From: Clostridium gelidum | GTDB lineage: Bacteria; Bacillota; Clostridia; Clostridiales; Clostridiaceae | NCBI RefSeq assembly: GCF_019977655.1 | Contig: NZ_AP024849.1 | Span: 5,907,501 to 5,971,500 of the forward strand | DNA: 64,000 bases | Direction of reading: 5' to 3' | Shown here: piece after piece, positions 9,281-17,598 of the stretch | How the letters are laid out: each line of letters opens with the position of its first letter | Numbering within the stretch: position 1 is the stretch's first letter | Notes under the pieces: model-generated | Database searches by the model: none | What the model was told of the DNA's origin: nothing | What the model saw: the letters and a program-made list of their open reading frames with translations, nothing else | Translations under genes and position numbers: made by a program

Positions 9281-9316
9281 TGTTTAAGACATACTTTTTT
9301 ATATTATAGTTCTATT

Positions 9317-9476
9317 AGGCACATGAAAATAAATAACAAGTCCAAAGTTGCCATGAATATTTTTCATCAGACAAGGAGACAAATTGCCCTCATAGCAGGT
9401 CTATTAGGTCAATTTGCCGACACAGCATGATGAAAAATAGGCTGGCAAATGGACTTGTTATTTTTTGATTGTGCCT
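9317..9476. repeat. 160-bp palindromic interspersed repeat, copy 2
   Basis: Same unit and length as copy 1 (1910-2069), bounded by AGGCACA and TGTGCCT, with scattered substitutions such as ACAAATTGCC for ACGAATTGCC. The two arms still pair over most of their length. It lies between the 49-residue gene and the pyrophosphatase gene. The flanks (TATT before, TAAG after) do not show a target-site duplication. Confidence 0.85.
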
Positions 9477-9663
9477 TAAGTAAAGTCGTGTTGTTTCAAT
9501 ATTAGCCCTTTTGAAATAACTTGATTTTTTTATATTACTTTTTTTAAAATATATACTCTGTTATTCTAAGAAAAATTTATAACTATTTGTAATTTTCTGA
9601 ATATTTTGATGTATAATATAATTATAGCAATATTATATTTTCAAAATAAAGGGGATGTTGGAA

Positions 9664-11799
9664 ATGATGTCATATTTTATTCTTATCTATGGTGTTATAC
9701 TTATTTCGCTCATTGTAATTATTTATCTAGTTAAATACACTTTTTCTCAAGACACTGGTACCGATAAAATGCAAGAAATATCAGCTTATATTAAAGAAGG
9801 TGCTATGGCGTTTATAAAGAGACAGTACAAAACAATATCTATTTTATCTATTCTAACTTTATTTTTAATTATATTATGTAATTATATAGGTAATTCTTCG
9901 AAAGGTTCTAATATAGCTTTATCAATATCGTTCAGAACTGGTATCGCTTTCATAGCAGGTGCATTTTGTTCTGCTTTATCTGGTTATATAGGAATGTATA
10001 TGGCAGTTCATTCAAACGTAAGAGCTGCTGCTGGTGCTAAAAAAGGATTGAATAATGCTCTTCAAATAGCACTTAAAGGTGGTGCTGTTACTGGACTAGC
10101 TGTTACTGCGCTCTCCCTTTTAGGCGTTGCGTCTCTTTTCCTTATATATGGAGGAATTTCAGGTGATGATACACTTATTAAAGAAGCCCCTTCTCTTATA
10201 GTTGGTTTTGGTTTTGGTGCTTCTTTTGTTGCACTTTTTGCACAACTTGGAGGAGGTATATATACTAAAGCTGCTGATGTTGGTGCTGACCTTGTTGGTA
10301 AGGTTGAAGCTGGTATTCCAGAAGATGATCCTAGAAACCCTGCTGTTATTGCAGACCTTGTTGGTGACAATGTTGGGGACTGTGCAGGTCGTGGTGCTGA
10401 TCTTTTTGAATCTACAGCTGCTGAAAATGTTGGTGCTATGATTCTAGGCGTTGCTCTTTATCCTATTTTTGGATTCAAGGGAATATTATTTCCACTTGTA
10501 GCGCGTGCTTTTGGTATCTTGGCCTCAATAGTAGGAATATTTCTTGTTAAAGTCAAAAATGACAATGATGACCCTATGAAAGCCTTAAAGGGTGGTTTTG
10601 TTATAACATCCTTAATCAATGCAGTACTTCTATTCTTTGTAATTAAGAACATGTTAAGTGGTACTCTTGAAAATGGCACCCAAGTAAATTATATTTATTT
10701 ATACGGTTGTGCCCTTGCAGGAATACTTCTAAGTTATATCTTTGTAGTTATTACTGATTATTATACTTCAATAAATCATAAACCTGTAAAAGATATCGCT
10801 GACGCTTGCAAAACTGGCGCTGGAACTAACATAATAACTGGTTTATCTGTAGGTATGCAATCTACTGCATTACCAGTAATATTTATATCCTTGTGCATAT
10901 TTATTTCGTATAAATTAGCAGCTTTAGCTTTACCTGGAATTGCAAGTGCTGGTCTATATGGTACTGCCATAGCTACTATGGGAATGCTTTCAACTTGCAC
11001 ATACATTCTTGCTATGGATACCTTTGGACCAATAACTGATAATGCTGGTGGAATTATAGAAATGTCTGATGCTCCTGAAGAAGTCAGAATAATAACTGAT
11101 AGATTAGATGCTTGTGGTAATACTACAAAAGCATTAACAAAAGGTTATGCAGTAGGTTCAGCAGCTCTTGCTACCTTCTTGCTATTCTCTGCTTACTTAG
11201 ATGAAGTTAAAAAGATACTCGGTGTACCTTTAAATTCTTGGTATTCAGTTGATATAGGAAAACCTGAAGTATTTATTGCTGGTTTTATAGGTGCTATGCT
11301 TGTATTTTTATTTAGCTCTACTGCAATGAGTGCTGTTAGTCGTGCCGCTCAATATGTAATATTGGAAGTTAGAAGACAATTCAAAGAAATCCCTGGAATA
11401 ATGGAAGGAACAGCAAAACCTGATTATGCTACATGTGTTGATATAGTTACAAAAGGAGCATTAAAAGAAATGATACTCCCAGGAGTATTAGTACTTTTTG
11501 TACCTCTAATAGTTGGTGTAGTTCTAGGAAAAGAAGCTGCCGCTGGTTTTCTAATGATAACTACTATTACTGGTGTTATCATGGCACTTTTCCTAAATAA
11601 TAGTGGTGGTGCATGGGATAATGCTAAAAAACTTATAGAGCTAGGATCTCATGGTGGTAAAAATTCTGAAGCACACAAAGCTAGTGTAGTTGGTGATACT
11701 GTTGGTGATCCATTTAAGGATACTGCTGGTCCATCACTTCATGTACTTATAAAACTTGTAAGTACTTTGACATTAGTATTTGTAGCATTGTTTAGTTAA
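9664..11799 (+). CDS. hppA: Membrane-bound proton-translocating pyrophosphatase
   Basis: This integral membrane pump hydrolyses pyrophosphate and exports a cation. The protein has about 711 residues and about 16 hydrophobic segments. The hallmark substrate-binding loop DLVGKVEAGIPEDDPRNPA is followed by DNVGDCAGRGADLFES, and the C-terminal GGAWDNAKKLIE and VVGDTVGDPFKDTAGPSLH loops are intact. The discriminator loop reads GNTTKA, with lysine (codon 11128-11130) where potassium-dependent members have alanine. By the family rule this points to a K+-independent enzyme and hence an H+ rather than Na+ pump. Start at 9664 is chosen because AAAGGGG abuts the earlier ATG at 9655. It is followed by its own terminator. 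Confidence 0.94.
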   Translation: MMSYFILIYGVILISLIVIIYLVKYTFSQDTGTDKMQEISAYIKEGAMAFIKRQYKTISILSILTLFLIILCNYIGNSSKGSNIALSISFRTGIAFIAGAFCSALSGYIGMYMAVHSNVRAAAGAKKGLNNALQIALKGGAVTGLAVTALSLLGVASLFLIYGGISGDDTLIKEAPSLIVGFGFGASFVALFAQLGGGIYTKAADVGADLVGKVEAGIPEDDPRNPAVIADLVGDNVGDCAGRGADLFESTAAENVGAMILGVALYPIFGFKGILFPLVARAFGILASIVGIFLVKVKNDNDDPMKALKGGFVITSLINAVLLFFVIKNMLSGTLENGTQVNYIYLYGCALAGILLSYIFVVITDYYTSINHKPVKDIADACKTGAGTNIITGLSVGMQSTALPVIFISLCIFISYKLAALALPGIASAGLYGTAIATMGMLSTCTYILAMDTFGPITDNAGGIIEMSDAPEEVRIITDRLDACGNTTKALTKGYAVGSAALATFLLFSAYLDEVKKILGVPLNSWYSVDIGKPEVFIAGFIGAMLVFLFSSTAMSAVSRAAQYVILEVRRQFKEIPGIMEGTAKPDYATCVDIVTKGALKEMILPGVLVLFVPLIVGVVLGKEAAAGFLMITTITGVIMALFLNNSGGAWDNAKKLIELGSHGGKNSEAHKASVVGDTVGDPFKDTAGPSLHVLIKLVSTLTLVFVALFS

Positions 11800-11864
11800 A
11801 ACCTACTACAAATCCATAATCTTTAATTCTTAATAAGATATTTAGATAATTTTTTAAAATATAT

Positions 11865-11912
11865 GAGAATGTAGTGAGCTTTGTATAAAAACAAATCTCC
11901 TACATTCTTTTT
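11865..11912 (+). terminator. Rho-independent terminator after hppA
   Basis: GAGAATGTAG pairs with CCTACATTC, separated by a long loop, and the descending arm runs into TTTTTTATA. It lies 65 bp after the hppA stop. Confidence 0.75.
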
Positions 11913-12002
11913 TATATGCTTTAGTAATAATAGGAAATATCTATATATAGAAATTTAATTTTCTAATTATCTAAATATTTACTATACAGAAATGAGTTCA
12001 AA

Positions 12003-12368
12003 TTACCTTTGTTTATCTATCTCCGTCTTATAATAATTAATTTTATCATTTAATTTTTTAAGATGTTCATTGGATTTTGCAATTTCTTCTTTGAGTTCAA
12101 TTCTATGTTTTATGAGCATTTCCATTCTTTCATTCATAGTAGAATCACCATCAGCACGTAATGATGCATATTCCTGAATTTCCTTTATAGGCATTTTAGT
12201 ATCTTTTAATCGTTTTATAAATTCTATCCAAATTACATCATTTTCACTATAACAACGATTACCATTTTCTTTACGATCTGGAATAATCAAATTTTCTTTT
12301 TCATAGTAGCGTAATGTATATATGCTTATATTAGTAAGATTTGAAAATTCTCCGATTGAATAATTCAT
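12003..12368 (-). CDS. MerR-family regulator of the AdhR/NmlR type
   Basis: The 121-residue protein has the MerR winged-helix at residues 1-70 (YSIGEFSNLTNISIYTLRYYEKENLI, then NRCYSENDVIWIEFIKRL) and a coiled-coil dimerisation helix to the end. It lacks the C-terminal cysteine cluster of metal sensors. The length, and a single cysteine at residue 39, fit the AdhR/NmlR branch that reacts to electrophiles or aldehydes, but ligand assignment is inference. It is divergent from an SDR oxidoreductase, and the shared gap contains a perfect MerR promoter facing that gene. AAGGAGG precedes the start. Confidence 0.88.
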   Translation of the reverse strand: MNYSIGEFSNLTNISIYTLRYYEKENLIIPDRKENGNRCYSENDVIWIEFIKRLKDTKMPIKEIQEYASLRADGDSTMNERMEMLIKHRIELKEEIAKSNEHLKKLNDKINYYKTEIDKQR

Positions 12369-12461
12369 CTTGTAATCCTCCTTTTAATATTTAACCACAT
12401 GAAAAATAGTACTATACTTGTATACTAATTTATTATTTTTTTAATGTACATTATTTCGTGC

Positions 12462-12492
12462 TTGACATAGAGTTAACTCTAGATTATATACT
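12462..12492 (+). promoter_or_regulatory. MerR-type promoter with palindromic operator for the SDR gene
   Basis: The -35 box TTGACA (12462-12467) and -10 box TATACT (12487-12492) are 19 bp apart, the over-long spacer that MerR activators untwist. The spacer begins with a perfect 14-bp palindrome, TAGAGTTAACTCTA (12468-12481), close to known AdhR/NmlR-type sites. It directs transcription of the SDR gene at 12525, and is the natural target of the MerR protein encoded next door. Confidence 0.85.
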
Positions 12493-12524
12493 TCAAATAT
12501 AGCATAAATGAAGGAGTGGTTCAA

Positions 12525-13316
12525 ATGAAAGGAAACGATAAATACACAGTTATTACAGGTGCAAGTTCTGGTATAGGATATGAAACTGCAAAGGCATTTG
12601 CAAAACGAGGTAAAAATTTAGTTATTGTTGCCCGTAATACAGAAAATCTAGAAAAATTAAAAATGGAGATTTTAAATGATAATCCATCATTAGATGTCGT
12701 AGTTAAAGATGTTGATTTATCTATTATGTCAAATGTTTATGAGTTGTATCAACAACTAAAGACATATGAGATTGAAACATGGATAAATAATGCGGGATTT
12801 GGTAATTATGAGAGAGTAGCTAATCAAAATTTAGAAAAGATAGAAATTATGCTTAGATTAAATGTAGAAGCGTTAGTAATTTTATCTTCACTGTTTGTAC
12901 ATGATTATCAAAATATTGAGGGCTCAAATCTTATAAATATTTCATCTGCTGGTGGCTATACTATTGTGCCAAATGCTGTTACTTATTGCGCAAGCAAATT
13001 TTTTGTAAGCACATTTACTGAGGGATTGGCAAGAGAATTGCAGGAATCTAATGCTAAATTACAAGCAAAAGTATTAGCACCTGCTGCTACAAAAACGAAT
13101 TTTGGAAATACAGCTAATGATATAGAAGGCTATGATTATGATAAGTCCTTTGGTAGTTATCATACTAGTGAACAAATGGCTGGATTTTTACTTCAATTAT
13201 ATGATAGCAACGAAGTTGTTGGAAGAGTAAATCGAGAATCTTTTGAATTTGAGTTAACATCACCATTATTTAATTATGCAGGAAATTCAAAACATAATCA
13301 AACAGTTACATTATAA
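12525..13316 (+). CDS. Short-chain dehydrogenase/reductase
   Basis: The product is an NAD(P)-dependent SDR oxidoreductase of 263 residues. The start is the ATG at 12525; a GTG at 12516 overlaps the ribosome site AAGGAG and is rejected. The cofactor glycine motif TGASSGIG is near residue 10, NNAG is replaced by WINNAGFGN as in classical SDRs, and the catalytic set is S in NISSAGGY plus YCASK. The substrate is unknown. An SDR under an AdhR-like MerR switch suggests clearance of a reactive carbonyl compound, which is inference. A terminator follows directly. Confidence 0.88.
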   Translation: MKGNDKYTVITGASSGIGYETAKAFAKRGKNLVIVARNTENLEKLKMEILNDNPSLDVVVKDVDLSIMSNVYELYQQLKTYEIETWINNAGFGNYERVANQNLEKIEIMLRLNVEALVILSSLFVHDYQNIEGSNLINISSAGGYTIVPNAVTYCASKFFVSTFTEGLARELQESNAKLQAKVLAPAATKTNFGNTANDIEGYDYDKSFGSYHTSEQMAGFLLQLYDSNEVVGRVNRESFEFELTSPLFNYAGNSKHNQTVTL

Positions 13317-13320
13317 AATA

Positions 13321-13371
13321 TACCCTATATCGTAGATTTTTTATTAGTCTACTCTATAGGGTAATTTTTAT
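13321..13371 (+). terminator. Terminator after the SDR gene
   Basis: TACCCTATA and TATAGGGTA form the outer stem, with an inner GTAGA/TCTAC stem, followed by ATTTTTATAA. It starts 4 bp after the SDR stop, and probably also serves the convergent DUF4173 gene. Confidence 0.8.
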
Positions 13372-13401
13372 AATAAGTATTCTTTAATATATATTTTTTT
13401 A

Positions 13402-14844
13402 TTATCTATTTTCAAGTATTTCTCTTGCCTTATAATTTGTAACATTCCAATCTTGCCACTTTGTTTTTCCATATACTCTATTTTCATATTTCTTTATTAT
13501 GAGTTTAGTATTATCTTTATCTATGTCTGATATTTTTATAAGAGGTTCTAATGCTGAATTACTTAACTCATCAAATGCACTTATCGTGTTCACATTTTCT
13601 GTTTTATAAAGCTGAGCATCATATTCTGCTATTCTATAATCAATATTTGCATAGTTTAGCCCTAAAAACATAATTGTAAAAACCATAAATATATTCTTAG
13701 TAAGTTTAAACTTGCTATAATATGTTTTTATGCCAATGAATAATAAAGTTATACACCCAACAATTAAAAACCAAGACACGTAAACACGCATAATTGTAAT
13801 TCCATATGCACTAATATAAAGCCACATTTTTGAAAATGCTGAAATTACTAAGAATAAAGTAAATGCTACAAGATAAGAAGTATACCCCTTGATCAAATTA
13901 CCTTTTTTCTTACTGTTTTCTGTTTTAGTAAATAAGGTTAATACCATAATTATAAGTAAATTTATACTTCCTAAAGGAATACATTCAAAAAATCCTTTTC
14001 TAGCATATGCTGCAAAAGTATAATCTGCTGGCAGTATTCCTTTAAATGCTGATATAAAATAAGTGAGTTGTGATAAACAATACATCATATAGACAACACA
14101 AAGGAAGCTAGTAACAGTAATAACTATGATAAAATCAAATATTTGTATTTTGTTTTTTTCTTTTTGCTCATTTGTCTTGTCTTTTTTATTCCTTAACCCA
14201 TAGAAAAAGCCATACAATGGAAAGAATATAATTATAGAAAAAATTATTCTTTGCAATATCCACATTAAATCAAAATCAAATTTTTCAAATATCAATGTTA
14301 TTATACTTTCAAATGCTACATCAGTATTCATTAAAAGTATTGTAGCTATAAAAACTATAGGCAATCCAATTAAGAGACCTATTAAAACTTTAAAAATTAC
14401 ATTATTAGAATCCTTAGATCTTTCTTTCATTTCTTTTTTTACAACATTAATGGGTTGACCCATATTTTCTAGTGGCATTAATATTCCTATAGGAACTAGT
14501 TCTAAAAACCATCTAAATGATAAGAACTCAAAACGATTAATTCCAAATTGTTGACTTGTATTTAAGACAATTAGTCCATATAAAAATAATATATTAAGTG
14601 ATTTGAGTAATGTATTATCAAAAAATACAAAACATAAAGCTGTCATAGCTATAGGTATTAAAAGTATATTCGTTGTAATATTTTGCTTAATCATTAATAT
14701 TTTACTTTGCCATAGTATTAAAATATAATAAATAATTACAGCAATAGGTACCGCTATTCCCCATCCTCCTAGAGTCAAAAGTTCCATAAATAGAATAGTT
14801 CCAATGGCTACACCAATAATTGATTTTCCATCTTGTTCTTTCAT
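13402..14844 (-). CDS. DUF4173-like multi-pass membrane protein
   Basis: This 480-residue protein has about a dozen hydrophobic segments, with a cytoplasmic Lys/Glu-rich loop in the middle (NKKDKTNEQKEKNKIQ) and a soluble C-terminal tail of about 70 residues ending KYENRVYGKTKWQDWN. The arrangement and the PLYGFFYGLRNKK segment match the DUF4153/DUF4173 family found in Firmicutes, whose function is unknown. It is the third gene of a leftward cluster with a DUF2975 membrane protein and a small XRE regulator. That context suggests an envelope-related role set by the regulator. GAAGGGG precedes the ATG. Confidence 0.7.
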   Translation of the reverse strand: MKEQDGKSIIGVAIGTILFMELLTLGGWGIAVPIAVIIYYILILWQSKILMIKQNITTNILLIPIAMTALCFVFFDNTLLKSLNILFLYGLIVLNTSQQFGINRFEFLSFRWFLELVPIGILMPLENMGQPINVVKKEMKERSKDSNNVIFKVLIGLLIGLPIVFIATILLMNTDVAFESIITLIFEKFDFDLMWILQRIIFSIIIFFPLYGFFYGLRNKKDKTNEQKEKNKIQIFDFIIVITVTSFLCVVYMMYCLSQLTYFISAFKGILPADYTFAAYARKGFFECIPLGSINLLIIMVLTLFTKTENSKKKGNLIKGYTSYLVAFTLFLVISAFSKMWLYISAYGITIMRVYVSWFLIVGCITLLFIGIKTYYSKFKLTKNIFMVFTIMFLGLNYANIDYRIAEYDAQLYKTENVNTISAFDELSNSALEPLIKISDIDKDNTKLIIKKYENRVYGKTKWQDWNVTNYKAREILENR

Positions 14845-14925
14845 ATAATTTACCCCTTCTATATTAATTGTTTTATTTACTTATAAGATAAAACTTAGAA
14901 CATAAACCTAATTAATAAATTTCTT

Positions 14926-15135
14926 TTAATCTTTCTTCACATATTCAAATAAATCTCCTGGTTGGCATTCTAAGACTTCGCATATTGCATCTAAAGTTGA
15001 AAACCTAATGGCCTTCCCTTTGTTATTCTTTAATATAGATAAATTTGCAAGTGTAATTCCAACTTTTTCTGATAATTCATTCATGCTCATTTTTCTTTTT
15101 GCTAACATAACATCTAAGTTAACTATGATGGACAT
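14926..15135 (-). CDS. Small XRE/YozG-type transcriptional regulator
   Basis: The 69-residue protein is a single Cro/CI helix-turn-helix domain: NLDVMLAKRKMSMNELSEKVGIT then LANLSILKNNKGKAIRFSTL and the closing DAICEVLECQPGDLFEY. This is the YozG-like class, which is almost always coded next to a DUF2975 membrane protein, as here. The pair is thought to act as a membrane-linked regulatory module, though its signal is unknown. AGAGGTGA precedes the ATG. Confidence 0.88.
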   Translation of the reverse strand: MSIIVNLDVMLAKRKMSMNELSEKVGITLANLSILKNNKGKAIRFSTLDAICEVLECQPGDLFEYVKKD

Positions 15136-15223
15136 TTATATCACCTCTTCTATCTTCCGTAAAATAATTGAATTTACTTATTTCATTATTCATTCCATTG
15201 ATGATATCTATTTTCGAAACCAT

Positions 15224-15685
15224 CTATATAGTTAATTCATTTTCATTCTGTATTTCTATGGCTACTTGCACAAGCCTATAAATAATAGCTGAAATAAGAG
15301 AAACCATAAATGCTCCTATTGTAATAACTATAGTTCCAAGGGTTGCACTCAAAAATATACATGTATACAAATAACATATAAAAACAATAATTGCACAAAT
15401 ACTAATACCTTTTAAACTAAAACTGCTACTTTCTGAAAATGGTTCGCGTTTTATAATATTTTCTGATAATCTTTTAGTCATCCATAAGATTATCCAAGTT
15501 GGTATACCAGTTACATATAACAATATAAGTAGTACATTATGATTTACCATAGAATAGAAAGTACTATCTTTAAATATAGCTGGCATTACCCAAGGAAGCG
15601 CAATAATAACTCCTGTTAAGGAAATAAGTCCAAATAAAATAATTGCATATAAAACTTTACTTAAAGAATCTGTTTTTAAATTCAT
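15224..15685 (-). CDS. DUF2975 membrane protein
   Basis: This 153-residue protein has four hydrophobic segments and no recognisable catalytic motif. It matches the DUF2975 (YoaS-like) pattern: a first segment LSKVLYAIILFGLISLTGVIIALPW, a middle WIILWMTKRLSENIIKREPFS and a last membrane helix followed by a short acidic tail. It is coded just upstream of its usual XRE partner (89 bp gap). GAGGTGAG precedes the ATG. The function is unknown; a membrane anchor or modulator for the partner regulator is inferred from the constant pairing. Confidence 0.8.
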   Translation of the reverse strand: MNLKTDSLSKVLYAIILFGLISLTGVIIALPWVMPAIFKDSTFYSMVNHNVLLILLYVTGIPTWIILWMTKRLSENIIKREPFSESSSFSLKGISICAIIVFICYLYTCIFLSATLGTIVITIGAFMVSLISAIIYRLVQVAIEIQNENELTI

Positions 15686-15830
15686 ATTTTCTCACCTCTT
15701 CATTATTATAGTATTATCTATTCTGTATTTCAATAGTTTTTTATCGAAAAACAATATATTTTTATTGATAATATGTATTTATTCTTACAATTCTTAGTAT
15801 CAACAATACTTTACATGTCCAAAAAATAAA

Positions 15831-15883
15831 AATAATCCGCTGTTTCAAACAAACTTTCAAGCATGATTGAAAAACGGATTATT
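15831..15883 (-). terminator. Terminator after the GH1 gene
   Basis: AATAATCCG (15831-15839) pairs with CGGATTATT (15875-15883), with a further GTTTCAA/TTGAAAA pairing inside. In the leftward direction the stem is followed by a T-rich run (complement of 15822-15832). It lies just past the stop at 15955. Confidence 0.7.
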
Positions 15884-15954
15884 AAAATTATTATTGAATA
15901 AGTTTTCCACAAGGTAATATGTATAATAATATAAATCTAATATAAATGTTCTTA

Positions 15955-17367
15955 TTATACTAAGCTTTCCCCATTAGTTGCAATTACTTCTTTATACCAG
16001 TTAAAGCTTTTTTTCTTATATCTTTCTAAAGTTCCACTTCCATCATCATTACGATCTACATAAATAAAACCATAGCGTTTTCTAAGTTCAGCAGTTGATG
16101 CACTAACAAGATCAATACATCCCCATGTAGTATAACCCATAACATCTACTCCATCCTCTATTGCTTCACCCACTTGAACTAAATGATCATTTAAATACTT
16201 AATTCTATAGTCATCAATTACAGTTTTATTACCATTCTCATCTATTATTAATTCATCTTTTGCACCCAATCCATTTTCAACAATGAATAAAGGCTTTTGA
16301 TAACGATCATATAAAAGATTAAGCATATAACGTAATCCTTGAGGATCTATTTGCCATCCCCAATCTGAAGCTTCAAGATATGGATTAGGAACACCTGAAA
16401 TAATGTTGCCTGCTCCACCTTTTTTCTTTTCTTCATCTGCTGTTGCACAAGAACTCATGTAATAACTAAATGAAATGAAGTCCACTGTATTCTTAAGAAC
16501 TTCTTCATCACCAGGTTCCATATTAATATTTATATTATTTTCTTTAAAATATCTATCCATATACTTAGGATATGATCCTCTTACGTGAACATCTGCAAAA
16601 TACAAGTTTTCTCTATCTTGCTTCATTGCTTCAAGCACATCACTTGGATGAGACGTTAATGGATAATTAGGAACACCAAGAATCATACAACCTATCTTTG
16701 CATTTGGCATAATTTCATGACCAATTTTAACAGCTGTAGCACTTGCTACTAATTCATTATGGATTGCTTGATATAAATCTTGTTTTGATAACTTTTCCTT
16801 ATCAGTAAAAATACCACCACTCATATAAGGTGCATGTAATACTGAATTTATTTCATTAAATGTAAGCCAATATTTTACCTTATCTTTATATCTATTAAAA
16901 ATTACTCTTACATAATTTTCAAAGAATCCTACTAGCTTACGATTTACCCACCCATCGTAATTTTTAGAAAGAGCAAGTGGTGTTTCATAATGTGAGATTG
17001 TAACAAGTGGCTCTATTCCATATTTTAAACATTCATCAAATAAATCATCATAGAATTGTAAGCCTTTCTCATTTGGTTCCTTATCATCACCATTTGGGAA
17101 TATTCTAGACCATGCGATAGATGTTCTAAATGTCTTAAATCCCATTTCTGCAAATAACTTAACATCTTCTTTATATCTGTGATAAAAATCAATACCTATT
17201 AATTTCATGTTATCTTCTGTTGGTTCTTCTGTAATTGGTCCCATAATACCTCTTGGTGCAATGTCTTGTGTTGACAACCCTTTACCATCCTCATTATATG
17301 CGCCTTCACATTGGTTAGCAGCTACTGCGCCTCCCCATAAAAATCCATTCGGAAAATTCTTTACCAT
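15955..17367 (-). CDS. 6-phospho-beta-glucosidase, glycoside hydrolase family 1
   Basis: This enzyme cleaves phosphorylated aryl- or di-beta-glucosides after uptake by the phosphotransferase system. It has 470 residues, normal for GH1. The N-terminal FPNGFLWGGAVAANQCEG, the acid/base glutamate in LTFNEIN and the nucleophile glutamate in LFIVENGLG are present. The GH1 tail WGCIDLVSASTAELRKRYGFIYVD is typical of the 6-phospho branch. AAAGGAG precedes the ATG. The leader carries a BglG/LicT-type antiterminator-terminator pair, but neither the antiterminator protein nor a sugar permease is in the window, so this is a stand-alone member of a larger regulon. Confidence 0.93.
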   Translation of the reverse strand: MVKNFPNGFLWGGAVAANQCEGAYNEDGKGLSTQDIAPRGIMGPITEEPTEDNMKLIGIDFYHRYKEDVKLFAEMGFKTFRTSIAWSRIFPNGDDKEPNEKGLQFYDDLFDECLKYGIEPLVTISHYETPLALSKNYDGWVNRKLVGFFENYVRVIFNRYKDKVKYWLTFNEINSVLHAPYMSGGIFTDKEKLSKQDLYQAIHNELVASATAVKIGHEIMPNAKIGCMILGVPNYPLTSHPSDVLEAMKQDRENLYFADVHVRGSYPKYMDRYFKENNININMEPGDEEVLKNTVDFISFSYYMSSCATADEEKKKGGAGNIISGVPNPYLEASDWGWQIDPQGLRYMLNLLYDRYQKPLFIVENGLGAKDELIIDENGNKTVIDDYRIKYLNDHLVQVGEAIEDGVDVMGYTTWGCIDLVSASTAELRKRYGFIYVDRNDDGSGTLERYKKKSFNWYKEVIATNGESLV

Positions 17368-17418
17368 TTATATTTCTCCTTTCATTTTTAAATATATTGT
17401 ATAGCATTTTTTATTAAT

Positions 17419-17493
17419 AAAAAAACCTAAGCAACTTAAATGAATATTCATCCGTAGTAACTTAGGTATCGCCTGCTTAACCAGTAACAATCC
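17419..17493 (-). promoter_or_regulatory. BglG/LicT-type antitermination leader (RAT plus terminator)
   Basis: Read leftward, a ribonucleic antiterminator sequence covers 17493-17465: it begins GGATTGTTACTGGTTAAGCA and goes on GGCGATACC. It overlaps a terminator whose stem is CCTAAG (17466-17461) with CTTAGG (17431-17426), followed by TTTTTTTATT. This is the classical arrangement: a PTS-controlled BglG-family protein binds the RAT and blocks the terminator, allowing the downstream phospho-beta-glucosidase to be made when its sugar is present. Confidence 0.88.
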
Positions 17494-17552
17494 AAATATT
17501 TAATATTTTATCTCTTTTGATAAGGTTATCATAGCACTATTATTATGTCAAT

Positions 17553-17588
17553 AAAAAGAGAATTCTGATCTAACGGAATTCCCTTTTT
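17553..17588 (-). terminator. Terminator after the first chemoreceptor gene
   Basis: AAAAAGAGAATTC (17553-17565) and GAATTCCCTTTTT (17576-17588) pair with one mismatch around a 10-nt loop. In the leftward direction it ends in TTTTTATTG. It is 10 bp past the stop at 17599. Confidence 0.75.
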
Positions 17589-17598
17589 AAGATATATA

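Noticed and set aside
15736..15748. TTCGATAA-like sequence before the DUF2975 gene as a sigma-D promoter
   Set aside because: The only upstream TAAA is at the wrong distance, and the genes have no link to motility.
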